A stretch of DNA of 64,000 bases from positions 310,001 through 374,000 of the forward strand of contig BNHL01000001.1 of the NCBI GenBank assembly GCA_015472025.1. Direction: 5' to 3'. How positions within the stretch are numbered: position 1 is the stretch's first letter; each line of letters begins with the position of its first letter. Origin of the DNA: Cytophagales bacterium WSM2-2 (lineage in GTDB: Bacteria; Bacteroidota; Bacteroidia; Cytophagales; Cyclobacteriaceae). The notes beneath the pieces are model-generated. The model was not told the origin of the DNA. It ran no database searches and saw nothing but the letters and a program-made list of their open reading frames with translations. The position numbers and the translations under genes are program-made. Shown here in pieces: positions 18,415 to 27,574 of the stretch.

Positions 18415-20067
18415 CTATTTCCCGTCAACAATCTCTATGATTGGCTGGCCTGTACAACCACTCGGAAATTTTATTCTCAGCAGAACTGCCAGTGTAGGTG
18501 CAATGTCGGTGATGTCATGATGAACGGCTGAAGTTCCTTTGCGTATTCCTTTGCCATAGAACAACATCGGCACATGCGTATCGTAAGTGTAGGCAGAACC
18601 ATGCGATGTGCCTTGCGGAGCTCCTCCATCGAGCCAGCCTGGCTCCAGCTCATACACTACATCACCACTTCGCTTGTGATTATAGCCGCGGATGATCATT
18701 CCTTTAAGACCTCCAGCGTTGTAGTTGCCCTGCCTCAATGAGTTGCTGGTGAACACCTGGGCAACACCCTCTTTTGCTTCGAGGTATTTTAACGTTAACT
18801 CCGTGGCGATGAGCAAGTCGATTCCGGCAGTTCTGGGGTCACCGGTAAACTGACTTTGGTCAAAGTACACATGCTGGTTGGATACAGCCTCCACGATATT
18901 CCTTCCGGGGAATTGTTTTTGAAGGAAAGTATTAAGCTCTTCTTTCATCGCCTTCCCGTTCGGAAAATTTCCTGCAGGTAGCTTGGCATCTTTCAACGAT
19001 TGAGGAACATCCACTACAGCATGATCAGCAGATAGAAAAACAATGTAGTTGTCTTTGCCGACCTCCGTATCCAGTTTTGAGAGTAAATCTTCGAGATTTT
19101 TGTCAAGCCTGATATAAGTGTCTTCCAACTCGATGGAGTTAGGCCCCATCGCGTGTCCCACATAGTCAGTAGAGGAGAATGAAATTGTAAGAAAATCCGT
19201 TTGAATGCCTTTGCCAAGGCCTTCGCTAACTAATGCCGTTTTGGCAAATTCGGTTATAAAATCATTCCCGAACGGAGTAGTCAATAGCAAATCAAAACCT
19301 TCATTACCTGCCCTGAGTTTCTTCAGATCATAAGGGAATACCGGCTTATCCTTGCCTTTCAATTTTCTTTCATAGGGTGAATCATCCGGTCCGCTCTCGG
19401 TGTATTGCTCAATCGGATAAACTGTATTCCATTCCGTATTTAAATATCTGTCGGCCAACTTGAGCGTATTGAATTTTTCCACCCAGGAAGGCATTGCGTT
19501 AAGATAAAACGTACTGGAAACGAATTCACCGTTCCTGGAATTATACCAATAGGCAGCGTCAGCAAAATGCCCGGCAGGAAATGCAGACGACCGGGCCTTC
19601 ATTGAAATACCTATCACTTTTGATTTTTTCTGAGACGCTAATTTGAGTTCGTCAGTAATGGTTGTTGAAAGCAATCTCCACGGACTTAGGCCTCCGCCAA
19701 TATCATTACCTACAGGTTTCTGGTTATCGTCATCTACACAGCTTACACTCTTCTTTAAATTCTTGTCCCACCATTCATTGCCAATGATGCCGTGAATAGC
19801 CGGGGTCGTCCCTGTATAAATCGAAGAATGACCTGGCCCGGTAAACGTTGGCACATAATTGTAGTGCGCATTGGTAAGCATAAAACCATTGCCGATCAAT
19901 CGTTTAAAACCTTTGTCTCCGAATTTATTTTCGAACCGGTATAAATATTCCTGCCTCATTTGATCAACTACAATGCCGACTACAAGTTTCGGTTTTTGTG
20001 CAATTGATTGGAACGATGTCAGTAAGAAAAAGACAACAAGGACAAAAAGGTTTTTTAGGTTTTTCAT
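18415..20067 (-). CDS. PafA-like periplasmic alkaline phosphatase
   Basis: 550 residues with a signal peptide (LFVLVVFFLLTSFQSIAQ). GIVVDQMRQEYLYRF carries a metal aspartate and PTFTGPGHSSIYTG carries the threonine nucleophile. Further metal ligands lie in SSTDYVGHAMGPNS, LSADHAVVDVP and YTYDTHVPMLFYG. This is the calcium-independent PafA type of Bacteroidota, which hydrolyses phosphomonoesters outside the cytoplasm. Length is as expected. Confidence 0.9.
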   Translation of the reverse strand: MKNLKNLFVLVVFFLLTSFQSIAQKPKLVVGIVVDQMRQEYLYRFENKFGDKGFKRLIGNGFMLTNAHYNYVPTFTGPGHSSIYTGTTPAIHGIIGNEWWDKNLKKSVSCVDDDNQKPVGNDIGGGLSPWRLLSTTITDELKLASQKKSKVIGISMKARSSAFPAGHFADAAYWYNSRNGEFVSSTFYLNAMPSWVEKFNTLKLADRYLNTEWNTVYPIEQYTESGPDDSPYERKLKGKDKPVFPYDLKKLRAGNEGFDLLLTTPFGNDFITEFAKTALVSEGLGKGIQTDFLTISFSSTDYVGHAMGPNSIELEDTYIRLDKNLEDLLSKLDTEVGKDNYIVFLSADHAVVDVPQSLKDAKLPAGNFPNGKAMKEELNTFLQKQFPGRNIVEAVSNQHVYFDQSQFTGDPRTAGIDLLIATELTLKYLEAKEGVAQVFTSNSLRQGNYNAGGLKGMIIRGYNHKRSGDVVYELEPGWLDGGAPQGTSHGSAYTYDTHVPMLFYGKGIRKGTSAVHHDITDIAPTLAVLLRIKFPSGCTGQPIIEIVDGK

Positions 20068-20137
20068 AGCTCAATTATCCAAAAAATAATTTAGAGTTCC
20101 CCGCAGCAAATATTAAAGTTTTATGAACGGTGCGTTA

Positions 20138-22726
20138 CTAATCCTGAGGGCAAACAATTCGGGAATATTCTTCATCCTCGTACACCTGTTTGCGCAAAAG
20201 CTTTCCATTCTTGTCGTAGTAAATCACGACAACAATACCCGCTTCCTCAACCTCTTTGGAAGTAAAATAAACTGGCTCTTCCTCTGTGCCAAGGTTCATC
20301 ACAAAAGAAAAACTGGGCGCGATGATAATTCCACGCGAACTACTAACAACGCCAAAAAAATTATCCTGTTTTACCAGTGCCACCATTTCATCTGCGGCAT
20401 TTTTGATGACCTGAAAACTTTTAATCCTGGTTAGTATTTTCCGCTGCTTTCGAAAATCGAATAATACCCATTCAAAATCTTTTTTTACCCAGATCATGTC
20501 TTTATTCCATCGTTGGATCTCTTCAAATTCAAATCCTGTTAATGGCTTCGCCTGCCAGTCAATAAGTCCATAGTACCCATTTTGATAAGCTATTAAGGTT
20601 GAGCTATCCATGGACATTATGTTCTTTTCAAAGGTCGGCTTGATCATCCCTTTTCGTACCAAATCCAAAAGACCGAATTTCTTATCCTTATACAGCGATA
20701 GTAAGCCATGATTCAGGATCAACGCATCATACTCTGCTGGCAGAATGATTTTTCCCGATTGACTGAGAAGTCCTTTCTTATTTTTCCTGGTCACCAGGAA
20801 GTATTCTAAATCAAGTGACTCCAGATAATCGTAGTCGGTTGCAAACAATTTGGTCCCTGAGGCAATGTTGAATACTATTTTTTTGTTTTTCTGCTCAATG
20901 AAAAAATATCGAATCGAATCAGGCGACTTAATAAAAAATACTTTTGCATCTTTCGCTATGCTTAACCGATTGGTTGTATTAATATGAATGTGAATCGAAT
21001 CTCTCAGTCGCGCAAAAGCCAATCCATTCTCGAACCACAGGCTGTCAGGTTGGTGCTCAATTATCTTCTTTGAATGAGTATCAAACAATTTTTCTCCTGA
21101 ACTGCTTCTGAGACGAAGCCACTGATGGTAATGTGAGTATTTATCCCAACTCGTTTGAGATAACTCCGGAAAGGCGCTGAAGACAAACTGATCATTGACC
21201 TTCCTTACCAATCCAAAAGGTGTGAATACCAATTGCTGGATAGCCAATGGAATTTCGTAGTGCAGATTCGAATTGACAATTCCCTCCAGTGAACCATTCC
21301 TGACCTGGATCATTCCATTACCAACAGACTTGACCTCATCAAATACAAAAGTTTCCGTGAGTGGATTTCCATCTACTACCGAAGCCAGTTGGGCTGTAGT
21401 GCATAGCGATTTTTTACCCATACGGTCAAGCACAAATACTTCCCCGACCAGCTCCACAGTGTTAAATTGTGGAGCGAGAAGAATTCTCCCACTCAATGTG
21501 CCGATTCCGGTCAGGTCATCTTTCTTCATCAGTAAAAACCTGCCGTCCAGTACCGCGACATCCTGCCAGCAGTCGTTCAATACCATTCTTCCCGACTTAT
21601 GCATGACCCTGGCTCCGCAACTGTCAGTCAATTTCAGGAACCCATAGCCCAGGTCTTTGAAAAATTTTAAGCCCGATAAGTTGCGGCCACTGCGACTCAC
21701 CAGTCCTTCACTTGTCATTAGAATGTCTTCCGTGACAGATCCGCATTTATAGTTCTCCTCAACGCTTTCGAAGCGAAGTGGCAATGTCTCCTTCCCTTCG
21801 CTATCAATGAATCCATATTTTCCGTTTTTGTAAACAGGAACCCATGGCAGTCTATTCAGTGACAACACATTTTTAAGAGAATCGGTCAGAAACTCTTCCG
21901 GAAATCTTTCCTCGTTCTCTCGACTGACGTGAAATAAAATGTCCCTTGCAAAACTCGTGAAGGAGTTCGCGGGGTGATCATGAATAAATTTTTTGAAATT
22001 AGCAGAGGCGCCATTAGCTGTAAGGACTGCGAAAATATTTCTTTCCGATTCAAATCTAAACGGGCTTTTTGGATAATCTTTTACGAAAGACTCATAGCTC
22101 TTCAGTTTGCGATCACCAGTCCGCGTCTCAAACAAAAGTCTCTCATAACGTGTCTTTGCTTCCTTTGCTCTGTGCGATTTCGGATAGCGTTGGATATACT
22201 CCTGAAATGACTGAAATGAGTTTTTTCTCAATACTTCAAGAAAAGCGGACTCATCGCGCAGCTCCGTAGCAACTACCCGGTGACTTGTAAGTGGATAACC
22301 AGAAAGAAAATCATTGTATGCTTTTTCTGTATTGACCTGCTTGGCGCGATCAAATGCAGCGCTGTCGATTTTTACTTGTAGCAAAACAATGACTACACTG
22401 TCAGTCGGCTTCAACTTCTCTTTTTGCTTTGGCGCGAGCATCCTAAAACTTGCAATAGCTGCCTGGCAGTATTTATAAGCTGAATCAATATTACCGTTGG
22501 GATTGCGATTGCTGAAGAACCACCGTGAAAGCAAAATCTCTGCCTCCACATTCAGAGTGTCTTTATGAACAATTTTGAACAGGGATTGGCGCGCTGCCGT
22601 CCAATTTCCCTGCGCCATCTTTTTTTCTACTTGTCGCAGGGAGCTAACCTGGCAAAGCCCGGAACCGAAAAGCAGCAGGAAACTGGCCACCAGGACATAC
22701 CTCGATTTTCTTGGCGACAACATCAT
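20138..22726 (-). CDS. WG-repeat secreted protein
   Basis: 862 residues with a signal peptide (YVLVASFLLLFGSGLCQ). Residues 30-290 are helical and repeat-like (ARQSLFKIVHKDTLN, FQEYIQRYPKSHRAKEA), resembling TPR/tol-pal-type repeats. From about residue 300 there are WG-type repeats (YGFIDSEGKETLPLRFESVEE, KKGLLSQSGKIILPAEYDAL, KFGLLDLVRKGMIKPTFE, YYGLIDWQAKPLTGFEFEE). WG repeats form beta-hairpin arrays on the outside of Bacteroidota cells. Exact role unknown. Confidence 0.85.
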   Translation of the reverse strand: MMLSPRKSRYVLVASFLLLFGSGLCQVSSLRQVEKKMAQGNWTAARQSLFKIVHKDTLNVEAEILLSRWFFSNRNPNGNIDSAYKYCQAAIASFRMLAPKQKEKLKPTDSVVIVLLQVKIDSAAFDRAKQVNTEKAYNDFLSGYPLTSHRVVATELRDESAFLEVLRKNSFQSFQEYIQRYPKSHRAKEAKTRYERLLFETRTGDRKLKSYESFVKDYPKSPFRFESERNIFAVLTANGASANFKKFIHDHPANSFTSFARDILFHVSRENEERFPEEFLTDSLKNVLSLNRLPWVPVYKNGKYGFIDSEGKETLPLRFESVEENYKCGSVTEDILMTSEGLVSRSGRNLSGLKFFKDLGYGFLKLTDSCGARVMHKSGRMVLNDCWQDVAVLDGRFLLMKKDDLTGIGTLSGRILLAPQFNTVELVGEVFVLDRMGKKSLCTTAQLASVVDGNPLTETFVFDEVKSVGNGMIQVRNGSLEGIVNSNLHYEIPLAIQQLVFTPFGLVRKVNDQFVFSAFPELSQTSWDKYSHYHQWLRLRSSSGEKLFDTHSKKIIEHQPDSLWFENGLAFARLRDSIHIHINTTNRLSIAKDAKVFFIKSPDSIRYFFIEQKNKKIVFNIASGTKLFATDYDYLESLDLEYFLVTRKNKKGLLSQSGKIILPAEYDALILNHGLLSLYKDKKFGLLDLVRKGMIKPTFEKNIMSMDSSTLIAYQNGYYGLIDWQAKPLTGFEFEEIQRWNKDMIWVKKDFEWVLFDFRKQRKILTRIKSFQVIKNAADEMVALVKQDNFFGVVSSSRGIIIAPSFSFVMNLGTEEEPVYFTSKEVEEAGIVVVIYYDKNGKLLRKQVYEDEEYSRIVCPQD

Positions 22727-22812
22727 GCAATTTAAGCGAAGAGCGAATGAAAAAACGATTCGCCTCCGGTCTATTGAAATAAAATTTTGCTAATATTGCA
22801 CCCTGATTTTTT

Positions 22813-22887
22813 CGGGGTGTAGCGCAGCCCGGTTAGCGCATCACGTTAGGGACGTGGAGGTCGGATGTTCGAATCATCTCACCCCGA
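22813..22887 (+). tRNA. tRNA-Pro(AGG)
   Basis: 75-nt cloverleaf. Acceptor CGGGGTG pairs exactly with CACCCCG, the D-stem is GCGC/GCGC, the T-loop is TTCGAAT, and the discriminator is A. The anticodon loop 22846-22852 reads TTAGGGA, so the anticodon is AGG (22848-22850). The body closely matches bacterial tRNA-Pro. No CCA is encoded. A34 would need deamination to inosine, which is unusual outside tRNA-Arg(ACG). Confidence 0.9.
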
Positions 22888-22888
22888 C

Positions 22889-22917
22889 AAAAAGCTGCTT
22901 TTTGAGGCAGCTTTTTT
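22889..22917 (+). terminator. Intrinsic terminator after tRNA-Pro
   Basis: AAAAAGCTGC (22889-22898) pairs with GCAGCTTTTT (from 22907) and runs into six T residues, a classical hairpin plus T-run, one base after the tRNA. Confidence 0.85.
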
Positions 22918-22991
22918 GTTTATAGAGCTTGTCGTATTTTCAATGGATCACACAAGAATTATAAATCGGGGTATCATTTAGAATTTAATGG

Positions 22992-23783
22992 ATGCAAAAA
23001 AATTCATTCGACTCACTTTTTGACTTTGAGAATGGCGTTTTCTTTCAAAAAGGACTATTAAGAAACAGTGCCTTTGAAAATGTCTATCTGGAATTAAGAG
23101 ATAAAGAGACAAGAAATTATACAGACGATTTGGTGGGCCATCTGCCATCCCTATCCGGGAATCATCCTAATCGGAAGGAGTGGCGGGTAAGAACACATTC
23201 GTCAAGCAAGCTCGTGAACTACCTGAAAGCAAAAAAAGAAGTTAACACAATCTTGGAATTGGGATGTGGCAACGGCTGGTTATCAAATTACCTCGCTAAG
23301 TCTTTTTCAAGTGTTTCCGTCTTCGCGATGGACGTCAATCAAACAGAGTTACTTCAGGGCAGCAGGGTATTTGGCGACCAATCTAATCTGAAATTTTATT
23401 ACGCTGATATTCTCACTTGTCCTTTTCCGGGGAAAACTTTTGATGTCATTGTCCTTGCAGCCTCCGCCCCTTATTTCCCCAGCCTGGCAAAATTGTGCAG
23501 CCGGTTATTGGAAATACTAACTGACTCGGGTGAGATTCACCTGATCGACAGTCCGATTTATCATTCTCACGAAATTGAGAAATCAAAACAGCGATCGATA
23601 TGGTATTTTTCCGAATCCGGCTTTCCTCAAATGCAACATTGGTATCATTATCATGACTGGTATTCGCTCAATCAATTTCATTACTCGATACTGAATCCAC
23701 CAACTATTTGGAGCAGGCTGGAAAGATTCGTCCGTGGAACTTCACCCTTTCCATGGGTTAAAATCACAAAAACCCTCACCTGA
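22992..23783 (+). CDS. Class I SAM-dependent methyltransferase
   Basis: 263 residues. ILELGCGNGWLSNYLAK is motif I, VFAMDVNQTEL the acidic loop after strand 2, KFYYADILTCPFPGKTFDVIVL motifs II-III. The fold is complete, but the substrate cannot be inferred. The C-terminal part is rich in histidines and aromatics (MQHWYHYHDWYSLNQFHY). It lies between tRNA-Pro and the ArsR gene. Confidence 0.82.
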   Translation: MQKNSFDSLFDFENGVFFQKGLLRNSAFENVYLELRDKETRNYTDDLVGHLPSLSGNHPNRKEWRVRTHSSSKLVNYLKAKKEVNTILELGCGNGWLSNYLAKSFSSVSVFAMDVNQTELLQGSRVFGDQSNLKFYYADILTCPFPGKTFDVIVLAASAPYFPSLAKLCSRLLEILTDSGEIHLIDSPIYHSHEIEKSKQRSIWYFSESGFPQMQHWYHYHDWYSLNQFHYSILNPPTIWSRLERFVRGTSPFPWVKITKTLT

Positions 23784-23834
23784 GATTTATCAATTTCTAA
23801 AATTGACCTATTCCGAAATATTCTTTCATTTTTA

Positions 23835-23880
23835 TTGCGCAGGCAAATGCTTGCGTATATATTTGCAGGCACATACCTGC
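23835..23880 (+). promoter_or_regulatory. Promoter with two repeated operator-like sites before the ArsR gene
   Basis: TTG at 23835-23837 and TATATTTG at 23858-23865 form a Bacteroidota promoter with a 20-bp gap. Two 16-bp imperfect palindromes, 23839-23854 and 23865-23880, match at 13 of 16 positions and lie 26 bp apart, flanking the -7 box. Their placement fits autorepression by the adjacent ArsR protein. Confidence 0.55.
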
Positions 23881-23885
23881 CTATT

Positions 23886-24230
23886 ATGATTGCACGAAGA
23901 GACGTTTTTCAGGCCATTGCCGACCCAACGCGGAGAGAAATCATCCAAATGATTTCCAAAGAGCCATTAAACCTTAATTCCATAGCTGAAAAATTCGATA
24001 TGAAGCGCCAGTCAATTTCGCTTCATGTAAAAATCCTGACCGAATGTGGCCTTATTAACATCCGTCAGCAGGGTCGGGAGCGGTTCTGTGAAGCTCAACT
24101 CGATAGCCTGAGCGAAATCTCAGTATGGATTGACCAATACAAACAGCATTGGGAAAGCCGGTTTGACTCAATGGAAAAATACTTGGACAAAGTCCAGAAA
24201 TCAAAAAAATATGGTAAACGAAAAAAATAG
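23886..24230 (+). CDS. ArsR-family transcriptional regulator
   Basis: 114 residues from the ATG at 23886. The winged helix is clear: FQAIADPTRREIIQMI, LNLNSIAEKFDMKRQSISLHVKIL, and the wing INIRQQGRERF. No metal-binding cysteine motif (ELCVCDL) is present, so it is not a typical metal sensor. It belongs to the subgroup paired with SRPBCC proteins. The SRPBCC gene starts inside its 3' end, so the two are coupled. Confidence 0.88.
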   Translation: MIARRDVFQAIADPTRREIIQMISKEPLNLNSIAEKFDMKRQSISLHVKILTECGLINIRQQGRERFCEAQLDSLSEISVWIDQYKQHWESRFDSMEKYLDKVQKSKKYGKRKK

Positions 24231-24678
24231 TACAGCCGATCGCGAATTAAGAATTTCAAGACTCCTCAATGCACCCATAGAGCTTGTTTGGGAAATCTGG
24301 ACTGACCCTGAACATATCAAAAATTGGTGGGGTCCGAATGGTTTTACGAATACAATTTCAAAAATGGACGTGGAGCCTGGTGGCGAATGGAACCTGGTGA
24401 TGCACGGTCCCGATGGCACGGATTACAAAAACAAAAGCATATTCCGCGAGGTGATCAAGCACAAAAAAATCGTGTATGAGCATGTTTCTGCACCGCGCTT
24501 CGTCACCACAATCGAGTTCAGCAGCGTTGACGGGAAAACCAATATGGATTGGCACATGCTTTTCGAAAGCCGCGAACAATTTATCCAGGTTGTTAAAACG
24601 TTCAAGGCCGATGAAGGCTTGAAACAGAATGTCGAGAAATTGAGCAACTACCTTCTTCAGTTTGACACTAAACAATAA
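24211..24678 (+). CDS. SRPBCC (AHSA1-like) domain protein
   Basis: 155 residues from the ATG at 24211. ISRLLNAPIELVWEIWTDPEHIKNWWGPNGF and MDVEPGGEWNLVMHGPDG are the hallmark of the AHSA1/SRPBCC hydrophobic-cavity fold. ArsR-SRPBCC pairs are common and the partner is thought to bind a small ligand. It overlaps the regulator by 20 bp and is followed by an alpha/beta hydrolase. Confidence 0.88.
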   Translation: MVNEKNSTADRELRISRLLNAPIELVWEIWTDPEHIKNWWGPNGFTNTISKMDVEPGGEWNLVMHGPDGTDYKNKSIFREVIKHKKIVYEHVSAPRFVTTIEFSSVDGKTNMDWHMLFESREQFIQVVKTFKADEGLKQNVEKLSNYLLQFDTKQ

Positions 24679-24690
24679 ATCCAAATCATC

Positions 24691-25554
24691 ATGCTACCAA
24701 GATCCTACATCGTTGTGGCCTTAGTTTTATTCTCATGCACATCAAAAAATCAGAACGAAAACAAAAATCAACAAAACATGACAAGCTTTAAAAGTGGCTA
24801 TGCCGAAGTAAATGGAATCAAAATGTATTACGAAATCCATGGCGAGGGAGAGCCTTTGGTGCTGATCCATGGTGGAGGCTCTACCATCGGTACTTCATTC
24901 AGTAAAATCATCCCTGGATTATCAAGTAATTTCAAAATCATTGCGGTGGAGCTTCAAGCTCATGGCCATACCAGCGACCGAAACTCACCCGAGAGCTTCG
25001 AGCAGGATGCTGATGACGTTGCCGGGCTTTTGCGTCAACTGGCAACTCCGAAGGCTTCTTTCCTGGGGTTCAGCAATGGTGGAAATACCTCCATGCAAAT
25101 CGCCATCCGGCATCCTGAAATGGTAAGCAAGCTGATTATTGCCTCTTCATTTTACAAAAGAGAGGGTATTATTCCCGGGCTTTTTGAAGGGATAAAGCAA
25201 GCTACGATCAAAGACATGCCACAGCCTCTCAAAGACGCCTTTCTGGAAATCAACCCCGATAATAATAAGCTGTTGAATATGTTCAATAAGGACCGGGAAC
25301 GGATGATGAATTTTCAAGACTGGAAAGATGAAATGCTGGCCTCAATAAAGGCTCCTGCACTAATCATCAATGGAGACCTGGATGTGGTTTTGAACGAGCA
25401 CACAGTCGCTATGTCACGTTTAATCCCAAATTCGAGATTGATGATCCTGCCTGCCACTCATGGCTCGTACCTGGGAGCTATTGAGAGCGGGCCTCCTGAT
25501 GAAACACAGATCAATCTGATAGTCGATGTCATTAAAGGTTTTATGAGGAAATAA
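24691..25554 (+). CDS. Alpha/beta hydrolase, probably a lipoprotein
   Basis: 287 residues. A lipobox-like N-terminus (VALVLFSC) suggests membrane anchoring. PLVLIHGGGSTIG is the oxyanion loop, GFSNGGNTSMQIA the GxSxG nucleophile elbow, NGDLDVVLNEH the acid, and LPATHGSYLG the catalytic histidine. The order and spacing are right for a functional hydrolase. It follows the ArsR-SRPBCC pair by 12 bp, so it is probably in the same operon. Confidence 0.85.
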   Translation: MLPRSYIVVALVLFSCTSKNQNENKNQQNMTSFKSGYAEVNGIKMYYEIHGEGEPLVLIHGGGSTIGTSFSKIIPGLSSNFKIIAVELQAHGHTSDRNSPESFEQDADDVAGLLRQLATPKASFLGFSNGGNTSMQIAIRHPEMVSKLIIASSFYKREGIIPGLFEGIKQATIKDMPQPLKDAFLEINPDNNKLLNMFNKDRERMMNFQDWKDEMLASIKAPALIINGDLDVVLNEHTVAMSRLIPNSRLMILPATHGSYLGAIESGPPDETQINLIVDVIKGFMRK

Positions 25555-25701
25555 TAGGCAAGAACTAAGGATTCGAATAGGCTTAGGTAAATCTACTTTC
25601 TTTGCCGGATTTCTTCTTTTCAATTTCATAAACTCTATCTTTGCGCGGGTTTTTTTAACCTCTATGCGGGCAGTCCCAGGTAACCCTGGACTTCCGGGCA
25701 T

Positions 25702-25773
25702 GGTCCCGTAGTTCAATGGATAGAATAGAAGTTTCCTAAACTTTTGATACAGGTTCGATTCCTGTCGGGACTA
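25702..25773 (+). tRNA. tRNA-Arg(CCT)
   Basis: 72-nt cloverleaf. Acceptor GGTCCCG pairs with CGGGACT (first pair G-U), the anticodon loop reads TTCCTAA with anticodon CCT (25735-25737), the T-loop is TTCGATT, and the discriminator is A. Its 3' end is the attachment site of the element that follows. Confidence 0.92.
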
Positions 25774-25778
25774 CAAAA
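25758..25778 (+). repeat. attL: left copy of the 21-bp attachment repeat
   Basis: These 21 bp (the tRNA-Arg 3' end plus the following CAAAA) recur exactly at 57598-57618. The bases on both sides differ, so the core is 21 bp. The tRNA remains intact after integration. Confidence 0.92.
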
Positions 25779-25795
25779 TCTACAAATTTCAAAAA

Positions 25796-25820
25796 TAACC
25801 GCTACTACGCGGTATTTTTT
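25796..25820 (+). terminator. Intrinsic terminator just inside the left end
   Basis: ACCGC (25798-25802) pairs with GCGGT (25809-25813) around a 6-nt loop, followed by ATTTTTT. It probably ends tRNA-Arg transcription in the integrated state. Confidence 0.6.
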
Positions 25821-25868
25821 AGGTAGTACTGCTATTGGAATGCTGTTGAAATTTTAAATCGAACTAGC

Positions 25869-27038
25869 ATGCAAACTTTCAGTTGTAAAATCATTCTCTC
25901 GTACGATAAGAAATTGGATGGCACACGAATGGTGCAGCTGCAGTCAATCATTGATAGAGTTCCCGTGCGAAGTCCTTTGGGATTTTACTTAAAAGAGGAA
26001 TTCTTCGATAGAAAAAAGGGAAGGATAAAATCCTCACATCCAAATGCAGAGAACTATAACATTGAATTGCTTCAGGCAATCGCTAATGCAAATGACATTG
26101 CCTCGAAATTCAGGCAAGAAAGAAAATTACTTACCCCTCGTAGGTTCAAAGACGAGTTTGAAAATCCGACTGAAGAAATAGATCTGATCACGTTTATCAC
26201 TCAAGAGCTTGACCTTCGAACTCCAGATTTCGCTCCTAATACGGTTAAGCAGCATAATACGGTAATTAATAAATTGAAGTTGTTCCGGAAAGTGATACAC
26301 TTCGGAGAATTAAATCCGGAGCTAATGCAGAAGTTTAAAAACCATTTGATCAAAGAAAATCTCAAACCGCAAACAATTGACAAAATTCTGAAAATTGTTA
26401 AACAATACTGTGATGATGCTCGTAAGAAGGGATTCGAATTCGAGAATCCATTTAAGCTCATACGGATCAAACATTTCAAAAGTAAGCGAGTCTCTCTTTC
26501 GGAAAAGGAATTGCAACGTTTGGAAGATTATTACAATCATTCGGAAACTCCCTCTTGGCACAAAAATGTGCTTCAGTATTTTTTATTCAGTTGTTACACC
26601 GGACTAAGAATATCCGATATAGGAGTGATCACATGGGGAAACATTTCAGATGACGTCCTTACTTACATTCCACAGAAAACAAAAAAGAAAGATGAGGAAG
26701 TTGTTGTGCCGTTAACTTTTGAGAAGAAGTATTTGCCGCCTTTCCGGAAAGGAAATAAACCCATTTTCATAAAGTATAGTGACCAGGTAACGAATCGGCA
26801 TTTGAAAGCGATAGCCGATAAGAATGATATCAAAAAGAATATGACATTTCACACGGCTCGACACACTTTCGGAACATTAATGGCTGAGGGCGGTCATCTA
26901 CCAGAGACAAAGAAAATGATGGGGCACAGTAGTATTGTAACGACAATGGAATATGTACACGCGAGTGCTCAATCACTCATTGAGGCCAAGAATAAGAGAT
27001 TTGGTAACTTAGAAAAATCAAAACCCACACAACTATGA
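25869..27038 (+). CDS. int: Tyrosine recombinase (element integrase)
   Basis: 389 residues. A SAM-like core-binding domain lies at about 120-205 (FAPNTVKQHNTVINKLKLF). The catalytic domain has the first Arg in CYTGLRISDI, the Lys-strand region QKTKKKDEEVVVPL, HTARHTFGT (HxxR), MMGHSSI, and Tyr in MEYVHAS. All catalytic residues are present. The arrangement matches Bacteroidota integrases with an Arm-DNA-binding N-terminus. It reads away from attL, and its last 4 bp overlap the next gene. Confidence 0.93.
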   Translation: MQTFSCKIILSYDKKLDGTRMVQLQSIIDRVPVRSPLGFYLKEEFFDRKKGRIKSSHPNAENYNIELLQAIANANDIASKFRQERKLLTPRRFKDEFENPTEEIDLITFITQELDLRTPDFAPNTVKQHNTVINKLKLFRKVIHFGELNPELMQKFKNHLIKENLKPQTIDKILKIVKQYCDDARKKGFEFENPFKLIRIKHFKSKRVSLSEKELQRLEDYYNHSETPSWHKNVLQYFLFSCYTGLRISDIGVITWGNISDDVLTYIPQKTKKKDEEVVVPLTFEKKYLPPFRKGNKPIFIKYSDQVTNRHLKAIADKNDIKKNMTFHTARHTFGTLMAEGGHLPETKKMMGHSSIVTTMEYVHASAQSLIEAKNKRFGNLEKSKPTQL

Positions 27039-27568
27039 AATTAATTGTAACTTTTTTCATTTACATGATTTGTATTGAGTCAATACTCGCACAACGCCAA
27101 ATAGGTGTCTCCGGGACACAGGCAACTGTATATGAAGACCCTGAGTTTGTAAAGCGTGACTTTAAAAAGGTAGTGATCAAAACTGGTGTTGATGATATGG
27201 ACCAGGATGAAAAGGTCATGAAAGAATTCGAAAGCTTGAAAGTAGAAAAAATCAGTTGGTTAAAACTCTTCCCACCAATCAAAGAATACAATGATAGTTC
27301 TGTCGCTAGAATTTGTAAGTCAAACGGTGTGGACGGAATTATAAAAATGGTCGAGAAGTCAACAGAGGTTGGCGCTGGTGTTTATGCTCAGGGTAGCAAA
27401 CGCGCAAAATTTGAATTGACAGTGATAGATGTTGCCACTATGACGAACGTTGCAAAGTATACCGGAGGAACTGCTATAACCGCATTAGACGTGCCGTTAA
27501 AGACCTATATAAAATTTGCTCGGTTAACTCGTGACGATCTCAATGGAGTTTTAAAAAAGTCTCGTTAA
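27035..27568 (+). CDS. Secreted protein beside the integrase (possible cargo)
   Basis: 177 residues with a signal peptide (LIVTFFIYMICIESILAQ). The rest alternates strands and charged helices (FKKVVIKTGVDDMD, GVDGIIKMVEK, RAKFELTVIDVATMTNVAKYTG), resembling periplasmic/outer-membrane-associated families of Bacteroidota. Function unknown. It overlaps the integrase by 4 bp and is the only other rightward gene at this end, so it may be expressed in the lysogen. Confidence 0.6.
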   Translation: MKLIVTFFIYMICIESILAQRQIGVSGTQATVYEDPEFVKRDFKKVVIKTGVDDMDQDEKVMKEFESLKVEKISWLKLFPPIKEYNDSSVARICKSNGVDGIIKMVEKSTEVGAGVYAQGSKRAKFELTVIDVATMTNVAKYTGGTAITALDVPLKTYIKFARLTRDDLNGVLKKSR

Positions 27569-27574
27569 GTTTTT

